DNA from: Bacillota bacterium
Lineage (GTDB): Bacteria; Bacillota; Clostridia; Peptostreptococcales; Acidaminobacteraceae
Reading direction: 5' to 3'
Length of the DNA stretch: 20,306 nt
NCBI GenBank assembly: GCA_023443345.1
Contig: JAEZUZ010000023.1
Location: 1 to 20,306 of the forward strand
Shown: piece after piece, positions 1 to 6,347 of the stretch
Layout of the letters: every line of letters starts with the position of its first letter
Position numbering within the stretch: position 1 is the first letter of the stretch
Notes under the pieces: model-generated
Databases searched by the model: none
Seen by the model: only the letters and a program-made list of their open reading frames with translations
What the model was told of the DNA's origin: nothing
Program-made: the position numbers and the translations under genes

Positions 1-46
1 CAATCTTTATTTTTTCTTCTAATGTTCTTTTAGTGTGTTTTCCCAT
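1..46 (-). CDS. Partial HTH/transposase-like protein, N-terminus only
   Basis: Reading the minus strand from an ATG at 46-44 gives an open frame that runs off the left edge: MGKHTKRTLEEKIKI, 15 residues. A good ribosome site (CCGGAGGT, plus-strand 57-64) lies 11 bases upstream of the start, so this is probably a real gene start. The opening resembles the first residues of IS3/IS150-type transposase OrfA and related helix-turn-helix proteins, where a short basic lead is followed by an E-K-rich first helix. With 15 residues, family assignment is only a suggestion. It is divergent from the cls gene. Confidence 0.45.
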   Translation of the reverse strand, partial: MGKHTKRTLEEKIKI

Positions 47-69
47 AAAAAATAATACCTCCGGAGTTT

Positions 70-102
70 GCTAAATTAAGTATAGTATACTTTTTATTTA
101 GC
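70..102. repeat. Nested inverted repeat in divergent intergenic region
   Basis: The core at 78-92 is AAGTATA-G-TATACTT, a perfect inverted repeat around one central G. It is flanked by GCTAAAT (70-76) and its complement ATTTAGC (96-102), with 1 and 3 unpaired bases between arms and core. It lies between two divergent genes, between the SD of the leftward gene and the promoter of cls. It could be a dimeric operator or an RNA hairpin in the leftward leader. No U-tract follows, so it does not look like a terminator. Confidence 0.6.
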
Positions 103-142
103 GTGTACTCTAAAGGTATTATAATCAGACCTCTTTATTTTA

Positions 143-169
143 TTGAAAATTACATTTTTGTGATATAAT
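143..169 (+). promoter_or_regulatory. Predicted sigma-A promoter of cls
   Basis: TTGAAA at 143-148 and TATAAT at 164-169 are 15 bp apart. The -10 box has a TG one base upstream (161-162), making an extended -10, which tolerates the short spacer. The start of transcription would fall near 176, leaving a very short leader that contains the AAAGAGG ribosome site (175-181). Confidence 0.6.
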
Positions 170-185
170 TTTTTAAAGAGGTAGA

Positions 186-1721
186 ATGAAAAGTAAGGAA
201 AAAAGATATAGTACGCTTAAGATACTTGGAGCACTATTTTTATTTATATTCCAGTATTATATTTACTATTTATTATTAGAATATTTAGACATAAGATTTG
301 ATCAATTTGGTGGTCTATTGATATTTTTAGAAGTTCTTGCAGTAATTGTAATAGTCAACCAGAAGATGGAGTCGATGTACAAAATAGCATGGACTACTTT
401 TGTTCTGCTTGTTCCAATATTTGGTCTGATGATATATCTAGGAGTTAAACTAGATAAGAGACAGAAGAAGATAGCAGATAATTTAGATATGCATACCAAG
501 TTGGGATTTAAAAATATAGATAATCAAAGTGATAACTTTAAAGAGCTAAATGAGAAATGCAGATCTGAAGTACAACTTGCAAACTATCTATATAACAATC
601 AACAGTTTCCAGTATATAAAAACGAAGGTCTAAAGTACTATGATATAGGAGAGAAGGCCTTTGCAGATTTGCTAAAGGAATTAAATAAAGCAACTAAATT
701 TATCTTTCTTGAATACTTTATAGTAGAAAAGGGGATTATGTACGATTCACTTGTAAGTATATTAAAGAAGAAGGCAAGTGAAGGAGTTGAGGTAAGATTT
801 TTAATTGATGGAAGCAATGAATTTAACTTTGGAAGAAATCGCATAGTTGAAGAATTAAAATCCTATGGAATCAATGCCAAGACATTTATGCCTATAAAAC
901 TTAAATTGTCATTTTATATGAATCATAGAGATCATAGAAAATTGGTAATTATAGATGGTAAAGTTGGATTTACAGGTGGCTTTAATATTGCTGATGAGTA
1001 TATCAATGCTAAGAAGAGATTTGGTCATTGGAAGGATGTTGGAATTAGATTTAGTGGAAAAGTAGTAGACAGTTACACAACAATGTTTCTTTCAATGTGG
1101 AATTGGGATAGCGAGATAGAAGTAAGTCAGTACAGAAAGTATATAAATCAGGAACAAGAACATCAGTATAAAGATGGGCATATAATAGGTTATTCAGACA
1201 ATCCATTTGATGATCTATCAACTTCAAGAAGAACTATAATTCATACTTTGCAAAATGCTCATGATTATGTATGGTTTACAACCCCATACTTAATAATTGA
1301 TGAAATATTAAAAGAAGAGATAGTTTATGCAGTTTCAAGAGGGGTTGATGTAAGAATTGTCATGCCACATATTCCAGATAAGAAAACGGTATTTTTTACA
1401 TCAAGAAGTTACTACTTAGAATTATTGCAAGCCGGTGTAAAAATATATGAGTATATACCTGGATTTGTGCACGCTAAACTTCTTATAAGTGATGATATAA
1501 GAGCTACAGTTTCAACTGTAAACTTGGATTATAGAAGTCTATTTCTTCACTTTGAGTGTGGCTTATATATATACAATGGAGCTGAAATTGAAGATATAAA
1601 GAAGGACTTCTTGGATATGTTTGATAAGTCCACAAATATAGATATAAATAAATACTATCTATTCCCGTTGTGGCAAAGAGTTATAGGGAGGATGGTGCGT
1701 ATAGTTGCACCGCTTATGTAA
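186..1721 (+). CDS. cls: Cardiolipin synthase (phospholipase D superfamily)
   Basis: This 511-residue membrane enzyme should condense two phosphatidylglycerol molecules into cardiolipin and glycerol at the inner face of the membrane. The N-terminus has hydrophobic segments near residues 10-34, 41-59 and 67-87. Two PLD catalytic motifs follow: H250-x-K252-x4-D257 (HRKLVIID) followed by GFTGGFNIADEY, and H429-x-K431-x4-D436 (HAKLLISD). Both HKD motifs are intact and the length matches the family (about 480-510). The ATG at 186 has AAAGAGG four bases upstream. The stop overlaps the start of the next gene (TAATG), so cls is probably transcribed with the two chromate-transporter-like genes, although no functional link is obvious. 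Some members make other phospholipids; the cardiolipin role is inferred from the family. Confidence 0.93.
   Translation: MKSKEKRYSTLKILGALFLFIFQYYIYYLLLEYLDIRFDQFGGLLIFLEVLAVIVIVNQKMESMYKIAWTTFVLLVPIFGLMIYLGVKLDKRQKKIADNLDMHTKLGFKNIDNQSDNFKELNEKCRSEVQLANYLYNNQQFPVYKNEGLKYYDIGEKAFADLLKELNKATKFIFLEYFIVEKGIMYDSLVSILKKKASEGVEVRFLIDGSNEFNFGRNRIVEELKSYGINAKTFMPIKLKLSFYMNHRDHRKLVIIDGKVGFTGGFNIADEYINAKKRFGHWKDVGIRFSGKVVDSYTTMFLSMWNWDSEIEVSQYRKYINQEQEHQYKDGHIIGYSDNPFDDLSTSRRTIIHTLQNAHDYVWFTTPYLIIDEILKEEIVYAVSRGVDVRIVMPHIPDKKTVFFTSRSYYLELLQAGVKIYEYIPGFVHAKLLISDDIRATVSTVNLDYRSLFLHFECGLYIYNGAEIEDIKKDFLDMFDKSTNIDINKYYLFPLWQRVIGRMVRIVAPLM
1687..1711 (+). promoter_or_regulatory. SD plus small hairpin before the first CHR gene
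   Basis: GGAGG at 1687-1691 is 29 bases from the ATG at 1721, too far for normal initiation. Between them is a hairpin, GGTGC (1694-1698) with GCACC (1707-1711). If folded, it would bring the SD to an effective distance of about 11 bases. This could help initiation at the overlapping TAATG junction; simple reinitiation after cls is the alternative. Confidence 0.3.
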
Positions 1722-2248
1722 TGTTAATTAGACTATTTACTACATTTTTCAAAATAGGATTGACTACATTTGGAGGCGGATATGCCATGCTTCCAATTCT
1801 TGAAAGAGAATTAGTTGATAGAGAAAATTGGGTTAGTAAAGAAGAGCTGATGGATTACTTTGCAATTGGTCAAAGTACTCCAGGGATTATAGCTGTAAAT
1901 ACTGCTACATTTGTAGGGATGAAACAAAGGGGAATTGTAGGTGCAATTGTTGCCTCACTTGGCATTGTTGCACCATCAATAATGGTCATACTTCTTATAG
2001 CTTCATTTTTAGATAACCTAATATATCTTGAGTGGTTTAAAAATGCATTATCAGCAATCAAAGTTGCTGTTATAAGTTTAATGGTTTACTCAGTATATAA
2101 ACTATCATCTAGTGCAATTAAGAATTACCTTAGCCTTTTTATATTTATAGTAGTATTAATACTTATGTTAAAATTTAATGTTTCAGCACCGATCTTAGTA
2201 ATTGGAAGTGGAGTATTCTCTATTTTATTTATAAGAGGTGAAAAATGA
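1721..2248 (+). CDS. Chromate transporter family protein, half-size subunit 1
   Basis: A 175-residue CHR-family membrane protein. The signature is near the N-terminus: TTFGGGYAMLPILERELV followed by FAIGQSTPGIIAVNTATFVG, the FGGG and QxxPGP-type motifs of ChrA. The rest is hydrophobic helices. It corresponds to one half of a full-length ChrA. The open frame extends upstream to a GTG at 1670, but the family alignment starts at MLIRLFTTFFKIG, and the ATG at 1721 overlaps the cls stop as TAATG, so I chose that start. The following gene encodes the second half with a 4-base overlap; such short CHR pairs are thought to work as heterodimers, exporting chromate or another oxyanion by proton- or sulfate-linked transport. 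The substrate is not shown by the sequence. Confidence 0.9.
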   Translation: MLIRLFTTFFKIGLTTFGGGYAMLPILERELVDRENWVSKEELMDYFAIGQSTPGIIAVNTATFVGMKQRGIVGAIVASLGIVAPSIMVILLIASFLDNLIYLEWFKNALSAIKVAVISLMVYSVYKLSSSAIKNYLSLFIFIVVLILMLKFNVSAPILVIGSGVFSILFIRGEK

Positions 2249-2775
2249 TAGAGATAGTATTAGAATTTTTCAAAATAGGACTTTTCTCTATCGGTGGTGG
2301 ACTTGCGACTTTGCCATTTCTATTTGAATTGGCAAATAGAGTAGATTGGATAAATTCTCAAGATATAATTCACATGGTTGCAGTAGCTGAAAGCAGTCCT
2401 GGACCTATAGGTATAAATACTGCTACATATGTTGGCTATCACCACAGTGGGGTTTTTGGAGGTATTGTTGCTACAATCTCTGAAATAACTCCAAGCATAA
2501 TTATAATTATTATAATCTACAATATTTTAAAGAGTTTTAGAGAAAATAAATATGTTAATAGAGCATTTATCGGAATGAGAGCTTGCTCACTGGCTATGAT
2601 ATGTGCTTCAATCATTCAGCTTTCATCAAAGATATTTATAGTTGAAAATCAGATGAATTTATACTCAATTATCTTTGGATTTATGCTACTTCTAGTAATA
2701 TTTAAAGTAAAAATACATCCAATTTTCTATATATTTATTGCTGGATTTGCAGGAGCTTTTTTAAAGGTATTTTAA
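2245..2775 (+). CDS. Chromate transporter family protein, half-size subunit 2
   Basis: A 176-residue partner of the preceding gene. It has the same N-terminal fold signature, with GLFSIGGGLATLPFL and VAESSPGPIGINTATYVG, the latter holding a full SPGP motif where subunit 1 has STPG. Several hydrophobic helices follow, including an Ile-rich stretch near residues 85-94. The ATG at 2245 overlaps the previous TGA (ATGA) and GAGGTG lies just upstream, so the two halves are translationally coupled, as expected for a two-subunit complex. The gene ends just before a hairpin terminator shared with the convergent rpoZ. Confidence 0.9.
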   Translation: MIEIVLEFFKIGLFSIGGGLATLPFLFELANRVDWINSQDIIHMVAVAESSPGPIGINTATYVGYHHSGVFGGIVATISEITPSIIIIIIIYNILKSFRENKYVNRAFIGMRACSLAMICASIIQLSSKIFIVENQMNLYSIIFGFMLLLVIFKVKIHPIFYIFIAGFAGAFLKVF

Positions 2776-2776
2776 G

Positions 2777-2804
2777 AAAAAAAATAGAGCCTATAGCTCT
2801 ATTT
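2777..2804. terminator. Intrinsic terminator, best for the minus strand
   Basis: AAATAGAGC (2782-2790) pairs with GCTCTATTT (2796-2804) around a 5-base loop. Read on the minus strand the stem runs into eight Ts, a classic terminator for rpoZ, whose TAG stop lies in the loop. On the plus strand the U-tract is weak, so termination of the CHR pair would be less efficient. Confidence 0.85.
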
Positions 2805-3006
2805 GTTCTTGTTGGGGCTGATCAACTTCCTTTTCTTCTGTACCTTCAATTTCATCAGCAAAATAGTTGATAGCTTGATTTATAGCTTTATAGCCTAGGG
2901 TATAAGAATCATCGTTCTTAAGGTCTCTAGCTTTATCAGCTATCTTTTGTACTAGAAAATATTTATTGTTACTATGACTTATCAATTTATCAATGGTGTA
3001 ATTCAT
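2791..3006 (-). CDS. rpoZ: RNA polymerase omega subunit
   Basis: A 71-residue acidic small protein. It begins NYTIDKLISHSNNKYFLVQKIADKARDL and continues YKAINQAINYFADEIEG. This matches omega: an N-terminal short helix, the N(K/R)Y/F-x-LV-x3-A-x-RAR-type core helix, and a helix ending in EIxxG. The C-terminal tail is Glu/Gln-rich, as in many omegas. Omega binds the beta-prime subunit and helps core polymerase assembly. The minus-strand ATG at 3006 has AGTGAGGT six bases upstream. The gene is alone on its strand with its own promoter and terminator, not beside gmk as in many bacteria. The short length makes this a motif-based call. Confidence 0.8.
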   Translation of the reverse strand: MNYTIDKLISHSNNKYFLVQKIADKARDLKNDDSYTLGYKAINQAINYFADEIEGTEEKEVDQPQQEQIEL

Positions 3007-3026
3007 CTATACCTCACTTCTTACTA

Positions 3027-3055
3027 ATTATAACAGAGGGTAAAAATGCAATCAA
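3027..3055 (-). promoter_or_regulatory. Predicted promoter of rpoZ
   Basis: On the minus strand TTGATT (3055-3050) and TATAAT (3032-3027) are separated by 17 bp. The -35 box lies inside the first codons of the divergent murI. The predicted transcript begins about 14 bases before the rpoZ start and contains its ribosome site. Confidence 0.6.
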
Positions 3056-3786
3056 GTATAGGAGTTTTTGATTCTGGTCACGGTGGTTTAACTGTGCTTA
3101 AATCACTCTCAGAAGTACTTCCAAAGGAAAATTTCATATATTTTGGAGATAGCAAAAATGCTCCATATGGAAATAGATCGAAAAGAGAAATTACAGATTT
3201 AAGCTTTAAAATTGTTGAATTTCTTATAGAAAAAGGAGCCAAGGCAATAGTTGTAGCATGTAATACTGCAACAAGCGCAGCTATCAAGGAGTTAAGAGAT
3301 ACTTATAGTATTCCTATAATTGGAATGGAGCCTGCAATAAAGCCAGCTTCAGTAAATAAGAAAATACTCGTGCTTGCAACAGAATATACTATAAAAAATA
3401 AAAAGTACAATGAATTGCTACTAAAGATGCCATCTTCTGCAAGATATGATTCTGTTTCAGCTGGAGAGCTGGTAAAGTTTGCAGAAAAAGGTGAATTCAG
3501 AAAAGATTTAGTTTTTAATTACTTTAAAGAGTTAAATTTAGATAGGCAAAAATATGATGCAGTTGTACTTGGTTGCACACATTTTTTATTCTTTAAATCA
3601 CTGATAGAAGAGTATTTTATAAATGCAAAAATATATGATGGAAACTATGCAACAGCACTTCATTTAAAGAAAGTACTAGAGGATGAAGGACTTTTGAGTG
3701 AATATCAAAATAGAGAGATAGTTATAATCAATTCTCTTAAAGATGAACAGGAGAGGGCTAAATGTCTTTATCAGATGTACAAATAG
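3046..3786 (+). CDS. murI: Glutamate racemase
   Basis: Cytoplasmic, cofactor-independent enzyme that interconverts L- and D-glutamate to supply peptidoglycan synthesis. The 246 residues hold all family landmarks: GVFDSGHGGLTVL (Asp9, Ser10), YFGDSKNAPYG, VVACNTATSAA with catalytic Cys72, and VVLGCTHFLFF with catalytic Cys177 and His179. It is slightly short of the usual 255-270. The ATG at 3046 is preceded by AGAGGG with five bases between. It is divergent from rpoZ with only 39 bases between the genes. The last 25 bases overlap the start of the sigma-4-like gene, so murI and the next two genes form one transcription unit ending at the 4398-4435 terminator. Confidence 0.94.
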   Translation: MQSSIGVFDSGHGGLTVLKSLSEVLPKENFIYFGDSKNAPYGNRSKREITDLSFKIVEFLIEKGAKAIVVACNTATSAAIKELRDTYSIPIIGMEPAIKPASVNKKILVLATEYTIKNKKYNELLLKMPSSARYDSVSAGELVKFAEKGEFRKDLVFNYFKELNLDRQKYDAVVLGCTHFLFFKSLIEEYFINAKIYDGNYATALHLKKVLEDEGLLSEYQNREIVIINSLKDEQERAKCLYQMYK

Positions 3787-4025
3787 ATAAATCTAAAATA
3801 GAAAAAATATTAAGTGATAATCTGAGCTCACAAGAATTAGAGATAGCTTCAGTTAGGCTTGGATTATTTGGTAAAGATGTAATAACAGCTATTGAGATAT
3901 GTAAAATGTTTCAAATAAAGCCAAATAAAGCTAGTGAGTATATAAATACTTTAGATAGAAAGATCTTTAGAGTTTTAAAAGACTACGAACTTTCTGATAT
4001 TTTGGAGTTTGGAGAGATAGATTGA
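3762..4025 (+). CDS. Stand-alone sigma-70 region 4-like HTH protein
   Basis: An 87-residue protein that starts inside murI (ATG at 3762, with GAGAGGG just upstream). The central part, LSSQELEIASVRLGLFG then ITAIEICKMFQI then a recognition-helix-like segment and RKIFRVLKD, follows the pattern of sigma factor region 4: L(T/S)-x2-E-x-x-I-x3-R-x-GL-x-G, T-x2-EI-x3-F-x-I, and a closing basic R-x-LK. In sigma factors this helix-turn-helix contacts the -35 box and the beta flap. No region 2 or 3 is present, so this is not a complete sigma factor. It could be a small DNA-binding regulator, an anti- or co-sigma-like protein, or a decayed sigma factor. It overlaps the next gene by 4 bases (TTGA), so the two are likely co-expressed. 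Confidence 0.65.
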   Translation: MSLSDVQIDKSKIEKILSDNLSSQELEIASVRLGLFGKDVITAIEICKMFQIKPNKASEYINTLDRKIFRVLKDYELSDILEFGEID

Positions 4026-4423
4026 AGACGATATTTCTTTACTGTGGAGATTTTATAGAAACTCAAAGACATTTCTATAATTTAAAAGGAATAGAAAAAG
4101 TCGAAGCAGGATATGCAAATGGAATTACAAGAAATATTCCAGATTTTGAATTTGTAGAAAGTGGTATCGGCAAATTTAGGATGCTACTTAAAATTTCATA
4201 CAATCAAGATTTAATAGATTTAAGAGATATATTTGATGAATTTATAAAATTAGCAAGTAAAAATAGAACATCTAAGAGTTGTTTTACAAATGCAATCTGT
4301 TATTTGGATAATGAACAAAAAAGACTAGCTAATGAACTTAAAGTTTCATCAGATGTTTCATTTGAAATATCTCCTATTATAAATTTTATAAAAGCACAAG
4401 AGAAGTACCAATTAGATAGGTAA
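4022..4423 (+). CDS. MsrA-like protein lacking the catalytic cysteine
   Basis: A 133-residue protein that I align by eye to peptide methionine sulfoxide reductase A. The segment FYNLKGIEKVEAGYANG corresponds to the MsrA stretch F-x-x-L-x-GV-x-x-VE-x-GY-x-GG, and ISYNQDLIDLRDIFDEF and AICYLDNEQKRLANE correspond to later MsrA elements (V-x-YDP...LL-x-x-F; A-I-F-Y-x-D-x-E-Q-x-x-x-A). The active-site GCFWCxE is replaced by G9-D10-F11-I12-E13-T14-Q15: the reactive Cys is Asp and the catalytic Glu is Gln. It therefore cannot work as a normal MsrA. It is shorter than the family (about 150-170). The start is TTG at 4022, with GGAGAG five bases upstream, overlapping the preceding stop. The intact frame and coupled start argue for a functional pseudoenzyme, perhaps a methionine sulfoxide or peptide sensor (inference). 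Confidence 0.65.
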   Translation: MKTIFLYCGDFIETQRHFYNLKGIEKVEAGYANGITRNIPDFEFVESGIGKFRMLLKISYNQDLIDLRDIFDEFIKLASKNRTSKSCFTNAICYLDNEQKRLANELKVSSDVSFEISPIINFIKAQEKYQLDR

Positions 4424-4435
4424 CTTCTCTTTTTT
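4398..4435 (+). terminator. Intrinsic terminator after the murI unit
   Basis: AAGAGAAGT (4398-4406) pairs with ACTTCTCTT (4423-4431) across a 16-base loop and is followed by a T run to 4435. The stem overlaps the last codons and the TAA of the MsrA-like gene. Confidence 0.8.
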
Positions 4436-4443
4436 CATTAATT

Positions 4444-4471
4444 TTAACAACTAAATTCTTTTAATTATGTT
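4444..4471 (+). promoter_or_regulatory. Possible promoter of the Na/Pi cotransporter gene
   Basis: TTAACA at 4444-4449 and TATGTT at 4466-4471 are 16 bp apart; TACAAT at 4471-4476 is an alternative -10 with a long spacer. A promoter is expected here because a terminator lies just upstream and the gene starts at 4502. Confidence 0.4.
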
Positions 4472-4501
4472 ACAATTAACGTAGTGAAAAGAGGATAGTA
4501 T

Positions 4502-6301
4502 ATGGATTTTTTTAATGTTCTAACTATGGTTGGTGGACTTGCATTCTTCCTATATGGTATGGATACGATGAGTCACAATTTAAGACAGATATCTGGCTCA
4601 AAGATTCAAAGCATTATGCAGGCACTTACCTCAAATGTTTTTAAAGCACTAGCACTTGGAATTGGAATCACAGCTCTACTTCAGACATCTTCAGGCACAA
4701 CTGTAATTGTCGTTGGTTTAGTTAATGCAGGTATTATGCAACTATCACAGGCAATTGTAGTTATAATGGGAGCAAATATAGGTACAACTATTACATCTTG
4801 GATACTTAGTTTAGCTAGTATTTCAAGTGACAATTTCTTTTTAAGAATGCTCAAACCTAAATCTTTTTCTCCTATTTTTGCATTAGTAGGTGTCTTTTTA
4901 ATTATTTTTAGCAAGAAACAGAAGACAAAGAATTTAGGGAAAATTCTTGTTGGCTTTGCAATACTTATGTTTGGAATGGAGATAATGGGTGGGGCAATGA
5001 AGCCATTAGCTCAAGTTCCAGAATTTATAGAATTATTTACAATATTCTCTAATCCAATACTAGGCATCATAGCTGGAGCAATCTTGACTGCTGTAATTCA
5101 AAGCTCATCTGCTTCAGTAGGTATTCTTCAAGCTCTATCGGCTACAGGAGCAATAAATTTTTCATCCGTGCTATCTATAATCATGGGTCAAAACATTGGT
5201 ACTTGTGCAACAGCAATGTTGTCAACTATTGGTGCTAAGAAAAACGCAAAAAGAGCAGCTACAGTTCACTTATTATTTAACTTATTTGGTACAGTTATAT
5301 TTATGGCTGGTTTTTATATAATTCATGCAATCAGGCCTTTTGCGTTTATGGATTCACAGGCAAATGCCTTTGGAATAGCTGTAGTTCATACAAGTTTTAA
5401 TGTTATAACTACTATAGTTTTACTTCCTATGAGAAACGTACTTGAGAGCTTAACTAAGAAACTCGTACCAGCTACTAAGGACAGATTTGATGTATATGAG
5501 GAATTTGCAAGACTTGATGAGAGATTATTAGCAACTCCAAGTATAGCTCTTGATCAATGTTATTATTTAGCGGGAATTATGTTTGAACTCTCTAAGAAAA
5601 ATTTAGAGGATTCAGTAGATTTAATTAAGAATTTTGATCATAAGAAATTTGATGAAATCAAGGATTTAGAGGCAAGAATTGACAGATATGAAGATAGATT
5701 AGGTACATATCTAGTTAGCATGCCATCTTTAAAGTCTAATGTCAAATTAAATAGAAAGCTCACATTTTTACTATATAGCATAAGTGACATAGAAAGAATT
5801 GGAGATTTAGCTTTAAATATTGCTCAAGCAGCAGAGCAGATGAGTGAAGAAAATCTTGTATTTACAGAGCAGGCACTAAATGAATTAGAAATATATTCCA
5901 GTGCAACTAAGGAAATAGTGAGCAACTCACTAGAGGTATTTAAGAATAGTGACATGGATAAGGCTGTTCTAATTGAGCCACTTGAAGAAGTAATAGATGA
6001 GCTTCACGATTCAATTAAGGATAGACATATTGGCAGGTTAAAAGCCGGCATTTGTTCTGTAGATAGCGGCTTAGTTCTAAGTGACATTACTACTAGTTTA
6101 GAGAGAATAGCAGACCACTGTTCTAATATTGCAGTAAAGATGATTGAAGTTAACTTAGATGTATTTGAGATACACCAATATTTACATGAAGTAAAGAGAT
6201 TAAATCCTCAATTTAGGATGGAATATAAGAAATATAAAAATCTCTATAGATTTCCTGAGAGACAGGAAGTTGAGAATTTCTCTGAGATGCAAACTATATA
6301 A
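4502..6301 (+). CDS. Na/Pi cotransporter family protein with PhoU-like tail
   Basis: A 599-residue membrane protein of the NptA/YjbB type, which moves inorganic phosphate with sodium. It has the two inverted Na/Pi repeats: QTSSGTTV (61-68) with MGANIGTT (89-96), and QSSSASVG (200-207) with MGQNIGTC (228-234). These QSSS/QTSS pairs form the substrate and Na site. Residues from about 350 to 560 are a soluble, helical, charged region resembling PhoU repeats (for example SISDIERIGDLALNIA and SLERIADHCSNIA, with the E/D-R-I-(G/A)-D-x-x-x-NIA motif). PhoU-like tails in this family are thought to sense or bind metal and phosphate and gate the carrier. The start is ATG 4502 with AAAGAGGA upstream. 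A terminator-like hairpin follows at once, so it may be monocistronic. Confidence 0.92.
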   Translation: MDFFNVLTMVGGLAFFLYGMDTMSHNLRQISGSKIQSIMQALTSNVFKALALGIGITALLQTSSGTTVIVVGLVNAGIMQLSQAIVVIMGANIGTTITSWILSLASISSDNFFLRMLKPKSFSPIFALVGVFLIIFSKKQKTKNLGKILVGFAILMFGMEIMGGAMKPLAQVPEFIELFTIFSNPILGIIAGAILTAVIQSSSASVGILQALSATGAINFSSVLSIIMGQNIGTCATAMLSTIGAKKNAKRAATVHLLFNLFGTVIFMAGFYIIHAIRPFAFMDSQANAFGIAVVHTSFNVITTIVLLPMRNVLESLTKKLVPATKDRFDVYEEFARLDERLLATPSIALDQCYYLAGIMFELSKKNLEDSVDLIKNFDHKKFDEIKDLEARIDRYEDRLGTYLVSMPSLKSNVKLNRKLTFLLYSISDIERIGDLALNIAQAAEQMSEENLVFTEQALNELEIYSSATKEIVSNSLEVFKNSDMDKAVLIEPLEEVIDELHDSIKDRHIGRLKAGICSVDSGLVLSDITTSLERIADHCSNIAVKMIEVNLDVFEIHQYLHEVKRLNPQFRMEYKKYKNLYRFPERQEVENFSEMQTI

Positions 6302-6325
6302 TGATGGGTATTACTCATCATTTTT
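6301..6325 (+). terminator. Intrinsic terminator after the cotransporter gene
   Basis: ATGATGGG...ACTCATCAT (6301-6321) forms a stem with one G-U pair and a short loop, followed by TTTT. It begins on the last base of the stop codon. No clear promoter lies between it and the next gene at 6348, so read-through or an attenuator role is possible. Confidence 0.65.
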
Positions 6326-6347
6326 ACTATATAGGAGGTGAAGGTAT

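Noticed and set aside
3029..3034. TATAAC as a -10 box for murI
   Set aside because: It would start transcription at or after the ribosome site and has no matching -35. The true murI promoter is not identified.
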